Source: DATJZH01 sp052146815 (lineage in GTDB: Bacteria; Actinomycetota; Actinomycetes; Streptosporangiales; Streptosporangiaceae). Taken from it: 64,000 nt of DNA. The stretch is from NCBI GenBank assembly GCA_052146815.1, contig JBKQMG010000105.1:4140-68139 (forward strand), read 5' to 3'. Position 1 is the stretch's first letter, and every line of letters begins with the position of its first letter. The position numbers and the translations under genes are program-made. The notes beneath the pieces are model-generated. The model was not told the origin of the DNA and did not search any database. It saw nothing but the letters and a program-made list of their open reading frames with translations. Positions 43,784 to 53,654 of this stretch are shown here, piece after piece.

Positions 43784-45225
43784 CCGTTCCACCCCTTGGC
43801 GAGAGTCTGGCCGGCCCCGCGGGCGGTCGCCCGGTGCAGCCGGAACATGCCCCGGATCAGCGGCGGAGCCGCGACGAACAGCACCACCAGCGACTGGATG
43901 ACCGTCGTGATGGTCAGCGGTGTCGACGTGCTCGCCTGCATCGCGATTCCGCCGGCGTGCAGCGCCCCGAACAGCAGCGCGGCCAGCACCACCCCGAGCG
44001 GCCTGGCCCGGCCGAGCAGCGCCACCGTGATCGCGTCGATCCCGTAGGTGCCGTAGCTCTGGAAGGTCAGGGTGAAGTCCGTGCCCTGGATCACGGCGGA
44101 GGACGCCAGCCCGGCGAGGCCCCCGGCGATCAGCATCACCAGGATCCAGTTGCGCGGCACGCTCATGCCGGCGCTGCGGGCCGCATCGGGGTTGGCGCCG
44201 ACGCTGCGGAACTCGAAGCCGATCGTGCTGCGGTTCAGCAGCCACCACACGCCGACGGCGCAGGCGAGCGCGAGCAGGAAGCTCGCGTTGACCCGCAGAT
44301 TCGAGCCCAGCAGCTGAGGCAGGTGGGCGTCGCCGGCGATGAACGGGCTGACCAGGTCGGTGCGGCCAGGCCGCTGCATGACCGAGGTGCCGAGGATCCA
44401 GGCCAGGAAGTCCGCCATCACGTAGTTGAGCATGATCGTGACGATGACCTCGTGGGCTCCGGTGGTGGCCTTGAGGAAGCCGACCAGCCAGCCGAGCACC
44501 GCCCCGCCGATGAAGGCGCCGAGCACGCAGACGACGACGTGGATGACCGGCGGCAGGCTCACCCCGAAGCCGAGCCAGGTGGCCACGATCGCGCCGCCGA
44601 TGAACTGGCTCTCGGCCCCTATGTTGAACAGCCCCGCCCGGAACGCCAGGGCGACCGACAGCCCGGCGAAGATCAGCGGTGTCGCGTTGACCAGGGTCTC
44701 CGAGAGCGGGTTAAGAACGGCGCTGATGGCCCCGTCGCTGAACGCCACGCCGATTGACTTCTGCTGGAAGATCGCGGCCACGGTATGCGGGTTGAAGATC
44801 GAGCCTTCGAACATGGCCCAGTAGGCGCTGAAGGCGGCGTCCCAGGCCTGGGCGATCGCGTTGCCGGGGTCGGAGAAGAACCGGCCCCATGCGCTGAGCA
44901 CGACCGGGTCGGTGAAGGCGATCAGCAGTCCGCCTACCACGATGGCGGCCACGATGGCGAGGACCGTGACCACCACGGAGTTGCCCTCGACGATGGACTC
45001 GATCACCATCCGGCCGAACGGCGGCCGCCGGCTCTCCTCAGCTGCGCCGTCCCCGGGGACGGCGCCCGCTGCCGCTGCAGCGGGACTCGAGGCGGCGGTG
45101 CTCGCGGCGGTCCCGTCGCCGGCCTGCCCGGCTCCGGCTCCTTCCCCGTCCGGCCGGGGATCAGCCGGCCCGCCGGTGTCCCCCGCTGCGGGTGACGGCG
45201 GCGGGGCCGGCGGCTCGTCGCTCAT
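43780..45225 (-). CDS. Nucleoside ABC importer permease (BMP-type system, first permease)
   Basis: The 481-residue product has a 65-residue Pro/Ala/Gly-rich cytoplasmic N-terminus, unusual for the family, followed by about nine TM helices. Family motifs are FRAGLFNIGAESQFIGG, EVIVTIMLNYVMADFLAW and RSVGANPDAARSAGMSV. Both ends overlap neighbours by 4 bases, so the ATPase and two permeases are translated as one block. Confidence 0.9.
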   Translation of the reverse strand: MSDEPPAPPPSPAAGDTGGPADPRPDGEGAGAGQAGDGTAASTAASSPAAAAAGAVPGDGAAEESRRPPFGRMVIESIVEGNSVVVTVLAIVAAIVVGGLLIAFTDPVVLSAWGRFFSDPGNAIAQAWDAAFSAYWAMFEGSIFNPHTVAAIFQQKSIGVAFSDGAISAVLNPLSETLVNATPLIFAGLSVALAFRAGLFNIGAESQFIGGAIVATWLGFGVSLPPVIHVVVCVLGAFIGGAVLGWLVGFLKATTGAHEVIVTIMLNYVMADFLAWILGTSVMQRPGRTDLVSPFIAGDAHLPQLLGSNLRVNASFLLALACAVGVWWLLNRSTIGFEFRSVGANPDAARSAGMSVPRNWILVMLIAGGLAGLASSAVIQGTDFTLTFQSYGTYGIDAITVALLGRARPLGVVLAALLFGALHAGGIAMQASTSTPLTITTVIQSLVVLFVAAPPLIRGMFRLHRATARGAGQTLAKGWNG

Positions 45226-46778
45226 TCTTGCTCCCCGGTGGGCTGCTGCGGGGTGCCGTCCCCGGCCGGGGCGGCCGTTTCCCGGCTTCCTCCGGCCATG
45301 AGGAGCCCCAGTTCGGCCACGGGCACCGTCGGCGGCAGCATGCCGGTGATCCTGCCTTCGTACATCACCGCGATACTGTCGGCCAGCGCGTAGATCTCGT
45401 CAAGTTCCGCGGAGATGATGATCACTGCCACGCCCTTGTCGCGCTCCTCGACGATCCGCCGGTGCACGAACTCGATCGACCCGACGTCGAGGCCGCGGGT
45501 GGGCTGGCTCGCCAGCAGGACCCGCAGCTCGCGGCCGAACTCGCGGGCCAGGATGACCTTCTGCTGGTTACCGCCCGACAACGTGCCCGCCGGAGTCTGC
45601 ACCGAGGTCGTGCGGACGTCGAACTGCTCCACCCGGACCTGCGCGTTCTCAGTGATCTTGGCGAGGTCCAGTGCGATGCCGCGCGCGTAGGGCGGCTGGT
45701 CGAAGACGTCGAGGACCATGTTGTCGGCGACGGAGAAGGCGGCGATCAGCCCGTCCGCCTGGCGGTCCTCGGGAATGTAGCCGATGCCCGCGCGGATCCG
45801 GTGGCGGGGCGTATCGGCGGTGATGTCCCGGCCGGCCAGCCGGACCGATCCGCCGCTGGCGGGCCGCAGGCCCATGAGCGCCTCGCACAGCTCGCTCTGC
45901 CCGTTTCCCTGCACCCCGGCGATGCCGATGATCTCGCCTGCCCGGACTTCGAAGGACACCCCGTTCACCGCCGCCTGGCCCTGCTCGTCGGCGACTACGA
46001 GGTCGCTGGCGGCGAGGATCACCTCGCCCGGCTGGGCCGCCGTCTTGCTGACCCGCAGCGAGACGGCGCGCCCGACCATCAGCGCGGCCAGATCGGCGTC
46101 CGTGGCGGTCGGCAGCCGCTGGCCGACCACCCGCCCGCGGCGGATGACGGTGATGACGTCGGCGATCGCCTGCACTTCCTTCAGCTTGTGCGAGATGAAG
46201 ATGATCGACCGGCCGCCTGCCCGGAGCTGGCGCATGATCGTGAACAGCTCCTCCGTCTCGCTCGGAGTGAGCACGGAGGTCGGCTCGTCCAGGATCAGCA
46301 CCCCCGCGTCCCGGACCAGGGCCTTGATGATCTCGACCCGCTGCTGCACGCCGACCGACAGGTCCTCGACCAGGGCGTCCGGGTTCACCCGCAGGCCGTA
46401 GCGCTCGGAGAGCTCGCGCACCTCGCGGCGCATGCCGCGGCGGTCCAGCAGGCTCAGTGCCCTGGTGCGCTCCGCGCCCAGGGTGACGTTCTCGGCCACG
46501 GTGAAGACGGGCACCAGCATGAAGTGCTGGTGCACCATGCCGATGCCCGCCCTGATCGCGTCCTTCGGGGAGTGCAGCCGGGCGGGCGTGCCGTCGATCA
46601 GGATCTCGCCCTCGTCGGGCTGGGTCAGCCCGTACAGGACGTTCATCAGCGTGCTTTTCCCGGCGCCGTTCTCGCCGAGCAGCGCATGAATCTGGCCCGG
46701 CTCGACGGTGAGGTCCATCCGGTCGTTGGCCACGAGGGCGCCATAGCGCTTGGTGATGCCCCGCAGCTCAAGCTGCAC
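45222..46778 (-). CDS. Nucleoside/simple-sugar ABC importer ATPase (two nucleotide-binding domains)
   Basis: The 518-residue protein has two fused ATPase domains. The first has Walker A GENGAGKST, signature LSVGVQQRVEI and Walker B LILDEPTSVL. The second has a degenerate P-loop GVQGNGQSE, signature SGGNQQKVIL and an altered Walker B (ASQPTRGLD). This asymmetry is standard for RbsA/BmpC-type ATPases. The start is 75 bases downstream of the binding-protein stop. Confidence 0.93.
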   Translation of the reverse strand: MQLELRGITKRYGALVANDRMDLTVEPGQIHALLGENGAGKSTLMNVLYGLTQPDEGEILIDGTPARLHSPKDAIRAGIGMVHQHFMLVPVFTVAENVTLGAERTRALSLLDRRGMRREVRELSERYGLRVNPDALVEDLSVGVQQRVEIIKALVRDAGVLILDEPTSVLTPSETEELFTIMRQLRAGGRSIIFISHKLKEVQAIADVITVIRRGRVVGQRLPTATDADLAALMVGRAVSLRVSKTAAQPGEVILAASDLVVADEQGQAAVNGVSFEVRAGEIIGIAGVQGNGQSELCEALMGLRPASGGSVRLAGRDITADTPRHRIRAGIGYIPEDRQADGLIAAFSVADNMVLDVFDQPPYARGIALDLAKITENAQVRVEQFDVRTTSVQTPAGTLSGGNQQKVILAREFGRELRVLLASQPTRGLDVGSIEFVHRRIVEERDKGVAVIIISAELDEIYALADSIAVMYEGRITGMLPPTVPVAELGLLMAGGSRETAAPAGDGTPQQPTGEQE

Positions 46779-46853
46779 GGCTCCTCCTGCCTGTTGCAGC
46801 TGGCCAGGGCAGCGGCACTGGCGCCGCCGCCCTGGCCAGGGTAGGCCGCTCGC

Positions 46854-47969
46854 TTACACCGGGCTCTTGGTGGCCGGCTTGATCTTGCCGTCCTCGATCT
46901 CGGTCTTGATCTTCGCCAGCTCGGCCTGCAGGGAGGCCGGGACCTTGGACGCGAAGTCGTGGTACGGCGAGAGCACCACTCCGCCGTTGGACAGGTCGCC
47001 GATGTAGTTGCCGCCCTTGAACGTGCCCTTGGCCGCCGACAGGACCGCGGCCTTCACCGCCGCCTGGATGCCCTTCGTCACGCTGGTGACGAAGTACTTG
47101 CAGTACTGCTGGGCACTGATGCACCCGTCGGTGTCCACCCACTCCATGTTGACCTTGTCCGACCCGGCCGCCGCGTCCGCGTTCTGGACGGCCTTGGCGG
47201 CGCCGAGGCCGACGTTGCCGGCGACGGGGAAGATGACGTCCGCGCCTTCGCTGATGAACGTCTGGGTCGTGGTCTGGCCGGTGGTCTGGTCGGTGAAGTT
47301 CCCGGTGAACTCGCCGTTCTGGGTCTTCTCGTTCCAGCCGAGCACCTGGACGTGCGTGTGGTGCTGGGAGTTGTAGTACTGCACCCCGTCCCAGTAGCCG
47401 TCCATGTAGATGGTCACCGTCGGCAGCTTCTGGCCGCCGAAGGTCGCCACCTTCCCGGTCTTCGACATGCCCGCGGCCAGGTAACCGCCCAGGAAGCCGT
47501 CCTGCACGGTGTTGAAGACGAGCGCGTCGATGTTCTTGATCGCCGGGCTGTAGGTGTAGTCCACGATCGCGAACTTCTCGCTCGGGTTCTTCTTCGCCGC
47601 GGTCTCGGTGTTGTCGCCCATCAGGAACCCGACGGTGACGATGATCCCGCACTTCTTGCTGATGAACTCGTTGATGTTGGGCGTGTAGTCGCTGGACGAC
47701 GAGGACTGCAGGTAGGTCACCTTGACGTCCGGATCGGCCGCGGCGGCCTGCTGCATGCCCTGCCAGGACGAGGCATTGAAGGAGCGGTCGTCGATGCCGC
47801 CGGTGTCGGTCACCATGCAGCCGAGGAACTTGCCCGCGGCCGAGGCGCTGGAGCTCGAGGAGCTCGAGCTCGCGGCGCTCGAGCTAGGCGACGTCGTGCT
47901 GGAGCCGCAGGCGGCCGCCAGCAGGGCCGTGGCTGCCACCGCAGCGGTAGTAATTAGCTTCCCTTTCAC
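46854..47969 (-). CDS. BMP-family nucleoside-binding lipoprotein
   Basis: The 371-residue protein has a lipoprotein signal with lipobox LAAAC (Cys21), a Ser-rich linker (poly-Ser at 28-43) and a BMP/PnrA-type binding domain: VTDTGGIDDRSFNASSWQG near the start, KKCGIIVTVGF, QDGFLGGYLAAG and the purine-stacking aromatic residues expected in the family. AGGAGGTA precedes the GTG start. It captures nucleosides outside the membrane for the importer encoded downstream. Confidence 0.93.
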   Translation of the reverse strand: MKGKLITTAAVAATALLAAACGSSTTSPSSSAASSSSSSSSASAAGKFLGCMVTDTGGIDDRSFNASSWQGMQQAAAADPDVKVTYLQSSSSSDYTPNINEFISKKCGIIVTVGFLMGDNTETAAKKNPSEKFAIVDYTYSPAIKNIDALVFNTVQDGFLGGYLAAGMSKTGKVATFGGQKLPTVTIYMDGYWDGVQYYNSQHHTHVQVLGWNEKTQNGEFTGNFTDQTTGQTTTQTFISEGADVIFPVAGNVGLGAAKAVQNADAAAGSDKVNMEWVDTDGCISAQQYCKYFVTSVTKGIQAAVKAAVLSAAKGTFKGGNYIGDLSNGGVVLSPYHDFASKVPASLQAELAKIKTEIEDGKIKPATKSPV

Positions 47970-48154
47970 GGGTACCTCCTCAGCGGGGGCAGCCAGCGGC
48001 CGCCCGGAAGGGGCGCCGGCTGCTCGGGGCCCCGGCCGGCCGGGGCATGGGCCTAGACAATCCCCCCAGGGATGCCCGAAGGCTAGTCCTCGCCCTCCCG
48101 CGCGGGGAAGCGCAATTCAGCTACCGCGACAGCGCTGATGCTAAATCGAGACTC

Positions 48155-48160
48155 TAGAAT
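48155..48160 (+). promoter_or_regulatory. Candidate -10 box for the cdd operon
   Basis: TAGAAT lies in the 281-base divergent gap (47970-48250) about 90 bases upstream of the cdd ATG. A convincing -35 is not visible. The gap must hold control signals for both nucleoside operons; I found no palindrome to name as an operator. Confidence 0.3.
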
Positions 48161-48250
48161 CATGGATCGCCCGCGGGCGGGAACGCCTGGTCACTATGCG
48201 CCGGCCGGCGACGAGGCGCGGCCGGCGCGCCACGAGGGCAAGGAGCCTGC

Positions 48251-48658
48251 ATGACGATCGACTGGCCCGCACTCAGGTCCGCTGCCGTGGCGGTCGCCGC
48301 CAGGGCCTACGCGCCGTACTCCCGGCTGCACGTCGGCGCCGCCGGGCTGACCGACGACGGCGCCGTCGTGACCGGCTGCAACGTGGAGAATGCCTCCTTC
48401 GGACTCACGCTGTGCGCCGAATGCGGCCTGGTGTCCGCACTGCACGCCTCCGGTCACAGCCGCCTGCTCGCCGTCAGCGTGGTCGCCGCCGACGGCGCGC
48501 CGCTGGTGCCGTGCGGGCGGTGCCGCCAGCTGCTGCTCGAGGCCGGCGGCCCGGGGCTCCTGCTGGACGGCGAGCCGGAGCCGCGCGAGCTCGGCGGCCT
48601 GCTGCCGGACGCCTTTACCGGCGCCGACCTGGCCGAGCGGCGCGCCGCCGATGACTGA
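48251..48658 (+). CDS. cdd: Cytidine deaminase
   Basis: The 135-residue enzyme has the zinc site of CDAs: Cys and catalytic Glu in LCAECG and PCGRCRQ, with GCNVENASFGLT as the substrate loop. AAGGAG precedes the ATG. It deaminates cytidine and deoxycytidine to uridine/deoxyuridine. The stop overlaps the deoA start by 8 bases. Confidence 0.95.
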   Translation: MTIDWPALRSAAVAVAARAYAPYSRLHVGAAGLTDDGAVVTGCNVENASFGLTLCAECGLVSALHASGHSRLLAVSVVAADGAPLVPCGRCRQLLLEAGGPGLLLDGEPEPRELGGLLPDAFTGADLAERRAADD

Positions 48659-49925
48659 CGTCGTCGACCTGATCCGCGCCAAGCGCGACGGGGGGGAGCT
48701 CACCGACGCGCAGATCAGCTGGCTGATCGCCGCCTACACCGGCGCCAGCGTGCCCGACGAGCAGATGTCCGCGCTGCTCATGGCCATCTACTTCCGCGGT
48801 CTTTCGCCGGCTGAGCTGCGATCGTGGACCGCCGCGATGATCAGCTCGGGCGAGCGGCTGGACCTGAGCGCGGTGGCCGCCCCGACGGTGGACAAGCACT
48901 CCACCGGGGGCGTGGGCGACAAGGTGTCGCTGATCCTCGCGCCGCTGGTGGCCAGCTGCGGCGCCGCGGTCCCGCAGCTGGCGGGCCGCGGCCTCGGCCA
49001 CACCGGCGGCACCCTGGACAAGCTGGAGTCGATCCCCGGCTGGCGGGCCCAGCTGACGCCGGCCCAGATCATCGAGGTACTCAACGCGGCGGGCTGCGTG
49101 ATCTGCGCCGCGGGCCCTGGGCTCGCCCCCGCCGACCGGCGCCTCTACGCGCTGCGCGACGTGACCGGGACCGTCGAGTCCATCCCGCTGATCGCCAGCT
49201 CGATCATGTCCAAGAAGATCGCGGAAGGGACCTCGGCGCTGGTCCTGGACGTCAAGGTCGGCAGCGGCGCGTTCATGCAGGAGATCAGCGATGCCCGGCA
49301 GCTAGCGCAGACCATGGTGGCCCTCGGCGACGAGCAGGGCGTGCGCACCACGGCCCTGCTGACCCGGATGGACGCCCCGCTCGGCCGGGCCGTCGGCAAC
49401 GCGGTCGAGGTCGAGGAAGCCGTCGAGGTCCTGGCCGGCGCGGGGCCCGCCGATCTGAGGGAGGTGACGCTGGCACTGGCGGCCGAGATGCTGCGGCTGG
49501 CCGGCGTCACTGCCGACCCGGCAGCCGCGCTCGCGGACGGCCGGGCCCTGGCCAGCTACCGGGCCATGATCATCGCCCAGGACGGCGACCCGGATGCTCC
49601 GCTGCCCGTCGCCGCCCGCCGCGAGCTGGTCGCCGCGCCCGCCATGGGCTGGGTACGCGGCCTCGACGCCCGGGCGGTCGGCGTGGCCGCCTGGCGCCTT
49701 GGCGCCGGCCGGGCCCGGAAGGAGGATCCGGTCAGCGCGGGCGCCGGGGTTATCTGCCTGGCCAGGCCAGGGGAGCGGGTGGAGCAGGGCCAGCCCGTGC
49801 TCGAGCTGCGGACCGACGAGGAGGCCCGGTTCGGCCGGGCGCGCGAGGCGCTGGCGGACGCGATCGAGATTGGCCCGGAACCGCCTGAGGCCAGTCCGTC
49901 CGTGCTCGAGCGGATCGGCCTGTGA
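48651..49925 (+). CDS. deoA: Thymidine (pyrimidine nucleoside) phosphorylase
   Basis: The ATG at 48651 lies inside the last codons of cdd and gives 424 residues. The family signature K82-H-S-T-G-G-V-G-D-K91 is present, as are GRGLGHTGGTLDKLESIPG and SSIMSKKIAEGT. It cleaves thymidine/deoxyuridine to base and deoxyribose-1-phosphate. A longer frame upstream overlaps cdd and is rejected. The stop overlaps the add start (GTGA). Confidence 0.95.
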   Translation: MTDVVDLIRAKRDGGELTDAQISWLIAAYTGASVPDEQMSALLMAIYFRGLSPAELRSWTAAMISSGERLDLSAVAAPTVDKHSTGGVGDKVSLILAPLVASCGAAVPQLAGRGLGHTGGTLDKLESIPGWRAQLTPAQIIEVLNAAGCVICAAGPGLAPADRRLYALRDVTGTVESIPLIASSIMSKKIAEGTSALVLDVKVGSGAFMQEISDARQLAQTMVALGDEQGVRTTALLTRMDAPLGRAVGNAVEVEEAVEVLAGAGPADLREVTLALAAEMLRLAGVTADPAAALADGRALASYRAMIIAQDGDPDAPLPVAARRELVAAPAMGWVRGLDARAVGVAAWRLGAGRARKEDPVSAGAGVICLARPGERVEQGQPVLELRTDEEARFGRAREALADAIEIGPEPPEASPSVLERIGL

Positions 49926-51010
49926 CAATGGGGGGCGTGCTGCTGAGCCTGGAAGAGATCCGGCGCGTCCCCAAGGTGCTTCTGCATGATCATCTGGACG
50001 GCGGAGTGCGCCCGGACACGATCATCGAGCTGGCCCGCGAGGCCGGGTACGAAGGCCTGCCCGCGACCGACCCCGGCGAGCTGGAACAGTGGCTCAGCGG
50101 GGCCAAGCGCGGCAACCTCGAGCTCTACCTGGAGGCGTTCGCGCACACGGTCGCGGTGATGCAGACCAGGGACGCGCTGGTCCGGGTCGCTGCCGAGTGC
50201 GCGCAGGACCTGGCCGACGACGGGGTCGTGTACGCGGAGGTCCGGTTCGCGCCCGAGCTGCACGTCGACGGCGGCCTCAGCCTCGACCAGGTGGTCGAGG
50301 CGGTGCTCGACGGATTCCGGTGCGGCAGCGCCGGGCGGCCGATCACCGTCTACGCGCTGCTGACCGCCATGCGCACGGCCGCGCGCTCCCTGGAGATCGC
50401 CGAGCTGGCGGTACGGCACCGCGACGCCGGCGTGGTCGGCTTCGACATCGCCGGCGCGGAGGCGGGCAGCCCGCCGAGCCGTCACCTGGACGCCTTCCAG
50501 TACGTGGCGCGGGAGAACTTCCACAACACCATCCATGCCGGCGAGGGGTTCGGGCTGCCGTCGATCTGGGAGGCGGTCCAGTGGTGCGGGGCCGACCGGC
50601 TCGGCCACGGCGTCCGCATCATCGACGACATCCGCCCGGCGCCTGACGGCAGCGTGGCGATGGGCCGGCTGGCGAACTACATCAGGGACCGCCGCATTCC
50701 GCTGGAGATGTGCCCGACCTCCAATGTCCAGACCGGCGCCGCGCCGTCCATCCGCGAGCACCCGATCGGGCTGCTGCGGCGGCTGTCATTCCGGGTGACG
50801 GTCAACACCGACAACCGGCTCATGAGCGGGGTCACCCTGTCGTCGGAGTTCCTCGCGCTGACCGAGGCCTTCGGCTACGGGTGGCGCGATATCGAATGGC
50901 TCACCCTGAACGCCATGAAGAGCGCCTTCGCGCCCTTCGACGAGCGCCTGCGCTTCATCAACAACGTCATCAAGCCGGGCTTCGACCCGGTCCGGCCGGC
51001 GCCCCGCTGA
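49922..51010 (+). CDS. add: Adenosine deaminase
   Basis: The 362-residue TIM-barrel enzyme has the metal pair H22-D-H24 in LHDHLDGG, the catalytic HAGEG, the metal/catalytic region LGHGVRIIDDI, SNVQTG and NTDNR. It converts (deoxy)adenosine to (deoxy)inosine, the substrate of the purine nucleoside phosphorylase on the other side of the locus. The GTG at 49922 overlaps the deoA stop; the ATG at 49928 is an alternative. Confidence 0.95.
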   Translation: MTMGGVLLSLEEIRRVPKVLLHDHLDGGVRPDTIIELAREAGYEGLPATDPGELEQWLSGAKRGNLELYLEAFAHTVAVMQTRDALVRVAAECAQDLADDGVVYAEVRFAPELHVDGGLSLDQVVEAVLDGFRCGSAGRPITVYALLTAMRTAARSLEIAELAVRHRDAGVVGFDIAGAEAGSPPSRHLDAFQYVARENFHNTIHAGEGFGLPSIWEAVQWCGADRLGHGVRIIDDIRPAPDGSVAMGRLANYIRDRRIPLEMCPTSNVQTGAAPSIREHPIGLLRRLSFRVTVNTDNRLMSGVTLSSEFLALTEAFGYGWRDIEWLTLNAMKSAFAPFDERLRFINNVIKPGFDPVRPAPR

Positions 51011-51068
51011 CATCGCGGCCGCCCCGCCGCCCTGCCGCGTCCGCGGCAGGCGAGGTAGCGTCGGCCCC

Positions 51069-52031
51069 GTGGGAACTCTCGACGTGACCGCTGACCGCCG
51101 GTGGCTGCAGGATTTCGCCACCTCCGACGCCGCGCTCCGGCAGCTGCTGCACGGGCTGCCTGGTGTCGACCAGGTAGGCGCCGAGGCGCGGGCGGCGGTG
51201 CTGGCCACCAGGTCGATCAAGCGGGACGCCAAGCTGCGCGCGCTCGACCTGGCCGTCGCGGCCGTGGACCTGACGACCCTCGAAGGCGCGGACACGCCCG
51301 GCAAGGTCACGGCGATGTGCGCGAAAGCCCGCCGGCCGGACCCCGGCGATCCCCTTGTCCCGCCGGTCGCGGCCGTGTGCCTCTACCCCGATCTGGTCGG
51401 GGTGGCCCGCGCCGCGCTGGGGGGCGGCACCGTCCGGGTCGCCTCGGTGGCCACCGCCTTCCCGTCCGGCCGCGCTTCCCTCGCGGTCAAGCTCGCGGAT
51501 GTCGCCGACGCGGTCAGCGCGGGCGCCGACGAGATCGACATGGTCATCGACCGCGGCGCCTTCCTGTCCGGGCGCTACGGCCAGGTCTACGAGGAGATCC
51601 GGGCCGTGCGGGAGAACTGCGGCCGCGCGCGCCTGAAAGTGATCCTCGGAACCGGCGAGCTGGCCACGCTCGACAACGTGGCCCGCGCGTCCTGGCTCGC
51701 GATGCTGGCCGGCGCGGACTTCATCAAGACCTCCACCGGGAAGGTCACGCCGGCGGCGACACCGCCGGTGGCCCTGGTCATGCTGGCCGCCGTCCGGGAC
51801 TATCACCTGGCCACCGGCCGCCGCGTCGGCGTGAAGGTGGCGGGCGGGGTACGGACCGCCAAGGACGCGATCCGCTACCTCGTCCTGGTCAAGGAGACCG
51901 CCGGAGCGGCCTGGCTGACCCCGGACCTTTTTCGCATCGGCGCCTCCAGCCTGCTTAATGACCTGCTGATGCAGCGCAGCAAGCAGCTCACCGGGCAGTA
52001 CGCGGGGCCTGATTACTTCGGCCTTGACTAG
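51069..52031 (+). CDS. deoC: Deoxyribose-phosphate aldolase
   Basis: The 320-residue product is a class I aldolase, with the Schiff-base lysine K220 in FIKTSTGK, EIDMVIDRGAF, and the proton-relay Lys in GVKVAGGVRT. It is the longer actinobacterial type, with an extra N-terminal 60 residues. It splits deoxyribose-5-phosphate to acetaldehyde and glyceraldehyde-3-phosphate. The start is GTG. The next two genes are aldehyde dehydrogenase family, which suits removal of acetaldehyde. Confidence 0.95.
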   Translation: MGTLDVTADRRWLQDFATSDAALRQLLHGLPGVDQVGAEARAAVLATRSIKRDAKLRALDLAVAAVDLTTLEGADTPGKVTAMCAKARRPDPGDPLVPPVAAVCLYPDLVGVARAALGGGTVRVASVATAFPSGRASLAVKLADVADAVSAGADEIDMVIDRGAFLSGRYGQVYEEIRAVRENCGRARLKVILGTGELATLDNVARASWLAMLAGADFIKTSTGKVTPAATPPVALVMLAAVRDYHLATGRRVGVKVAGGVRTAKDAIRYLVLVKETAGAAWLTPDLFRIGASSLLNDLLMQRSKQLTGQYAGPDYFGLD

Positions 52032-52133
52032 CGCCGTGCGGCGCTGCGCCCGGTCTCGGTGCCGCGGCCGGGCGCGGCGGGGGCATGCGAGAATAACGGC
52101 GGCAATGACGGCGACGGACGGGAAGCACTGCTG

Positions 52134-53654
52134 ATGCCGGGCAGCAAGGATAGCCGGGACGCGGGCGCCGGCCCGGCGGCGGACGCGGCGCCGGGCCGGG
52201 TCGTCCCGCGCGCGGCGCCGATCTCGTGGGAGTACGCGCCGGCGCCCGAGGCCCGCGACGTCGTCACCATCGCCTCTGAGTACGGTCTGTTCATCGGCGG
52301 CGAGTTCGTCCCCGCGGCGGACGGCCGCCAGTTCGAGACCGTGAATCCCGCGACCGAGGAACCGCTCGCCTGGGTGGCCGAGGCCGGCGTCGCCGATGTG
52401 GACCGGGCCGTCGCCGCGGCGCGGGCCGCCTTCGACGACGTGTGGGCGCCGATGCCGGGCGCTGAGCGCGCCAAGTACCTGTACCGCATCGCCCGGATCC
52501 TGCAGGAGCGCGCTCGCGAGTTCGCCGTGCTGGAGACCCTGGACAACGGCAAGCCGATCAGGGAATCCCGCGATGTGGACGTGCCGCTGGCCGCGGCGCA
52601 TTTCTTCTACCACGCGGGCTGGGCGGACAAGCTCGAGCACGCCGGGCTCGGGCCCGACCCGCGCCCGCTCGGCGTAGCCGGCCAGGTGGTCCCCTGGAAT
52701 TTCCCGCTGCTGATGGCCGCCTGGAAACTCGCCCCGGCGCTGGCGGCCGGCAACACCTGCGTGCTGAAGCCGGCCGAGACCACGCCGCTGACCGCGCTGC
52801 TGCTCGCCGAGGTCTGCCAGCAGGCCGGGCTGCCGCCCGGCGTGGTGAACGTCCTGACCGGCGCCGGCCAGACCGGCGCCGCCCTCGTGGCACATCCGGG
52901 CGTGGACAAGATCGCCTTCACCGGCTCGACTGAGGTCGGCAAGGAGATCGCGGTCGCCTTGGCCGGCACGGGCAAGCGGCTGACGCTCGAGCTGGGCGGG
53001 AAGGCCGCGAACGTCATCTTCGACGACGCGCCGGTGGACCAGGCGATCGAGGGCATCGTCAACGGGATTTTCTTCAACCAGGGACACGTCTGCTGCGCCG
53101 GCTCACGACTGCTGGTCCAGGAGTCGGTCGCGGACGCGATCACCGACCGCCTGCGCGGCCGGCTTGCCACGCTGCGGCTCGGCGACCCGATGGACAAGAA
53201 TACCGATATCGGCGCCATCAACTCGCGCCAGCAGCTCGACAGGATCCGGGAGCTGTCGGCGGCCGGCGAAGCCGAGGGCGCGCAGCGCTGGTCACCGCCG
53301 TGCCAGCTGCCGGACCGGGGCTTCTGGTTCGCGCCGACGGTCTTCACCGGGGTCAGCCAGTCGCAGCGGATCGCCAGGGAAGAGATCTTCGGCCCCGTGC
53401 TGTCGGTGCTGACGTTCCGCACGCCGGAGGAGGCCGTCACGAAAGCCAACAACACGCCTTACGGGCTGTCGGCCGGAGTGTGGACCGAGAAGGGCAGCCG
53501 GATCCTGTGGATGGCGCAGCGGCTGCGGGCCGGGGTGGTGTGGGCCAACACCTACAACCGGTTCGACCCGGCCAGCCCGTTCGGCGGGTACCGGGAGTCC
53601 GGCTTCGGGCGGGAGGGCGGCCGGCAGGGCCTCGCCGCGTACCTCGATGCCTGA
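52134..53654 (+). CDS. NAD(P)-dependent aldehyde dehydrogenase
   Basis: From the ATG at 52134 the enzyme has 506 residues. It has N189 in PWNFPL, the NAD loop FTGSTEVGK, the general-base E286 in LELGGK and the nucleophile C320 in GHVCCAGSR. It should oxidise an aldehyde to acid; the deoC neighbour points to acetaldehyde. A central stretch RWSPPCQLPDRGFWF replaces the usual glycine-rich loop. The stop overlaps the following gene by 8 bases. Confidence 0.92.
   Translation: MPGSKDSRDAGAGPAADAAPGRVVPRAAPISWEYAPAPEARDVVTIASEYGLFIGGEFVPAADGRQFETVNPATEEPLAWVAEAGVADVDRAVAAARAAFDDVWAPMPGAERAKYLYRIARILQERAREFAVLETLDNGKPIRESRDVDVPLAAAHFFYHAGWADKLEHAGLGPDPRPLGVAGQVVPWNFPLLMAAWKLAPALAAGNTCVLKPAETTPLTALLLAEVCQQAGLPPGVVNVLTGAGQTGAALVAHPGVDKIAFTGSTEVGKEIAVALAGTGKRLTLELGGKAANVIFDDAPVDQAIEGIVNGIFFNQGHVCCAGSRLLVQESVADAITDRLRGRLATLRLGDPMDKNTDIGAINSRQQLDRIRELSAAGEAEGAQRWSPPCQLPDRGFWFAPTVFTGVSQSQRIAREEIFGPVLSVLTFRTPEEAVTKANNTPYGLSAGVWTEKGSRILWMAQRLRAGVVWANTYNRFDPASPFGGYRESGFGREGGRQGLAAYLDA

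Noticed and set aside
45192..46844. 550-codon plus-strand open frame
   Set aside because: Antisense to the double ATPase gene, no recognisable motif.
49566..49993. ATGATCAT copies at 49566 and 49986 as further operators
   Set aside because: Both are inside coding sequence (deoA, add) of the other genomic piece and match codons such as Met-Ile-Ile; probably chance.
50970..53087. 705-codon minus-strand open frame across deoC and ALDH
   Set aside because: Opposite real genes with full catalytic motifs; composition is that of antisense high-GC DNA.
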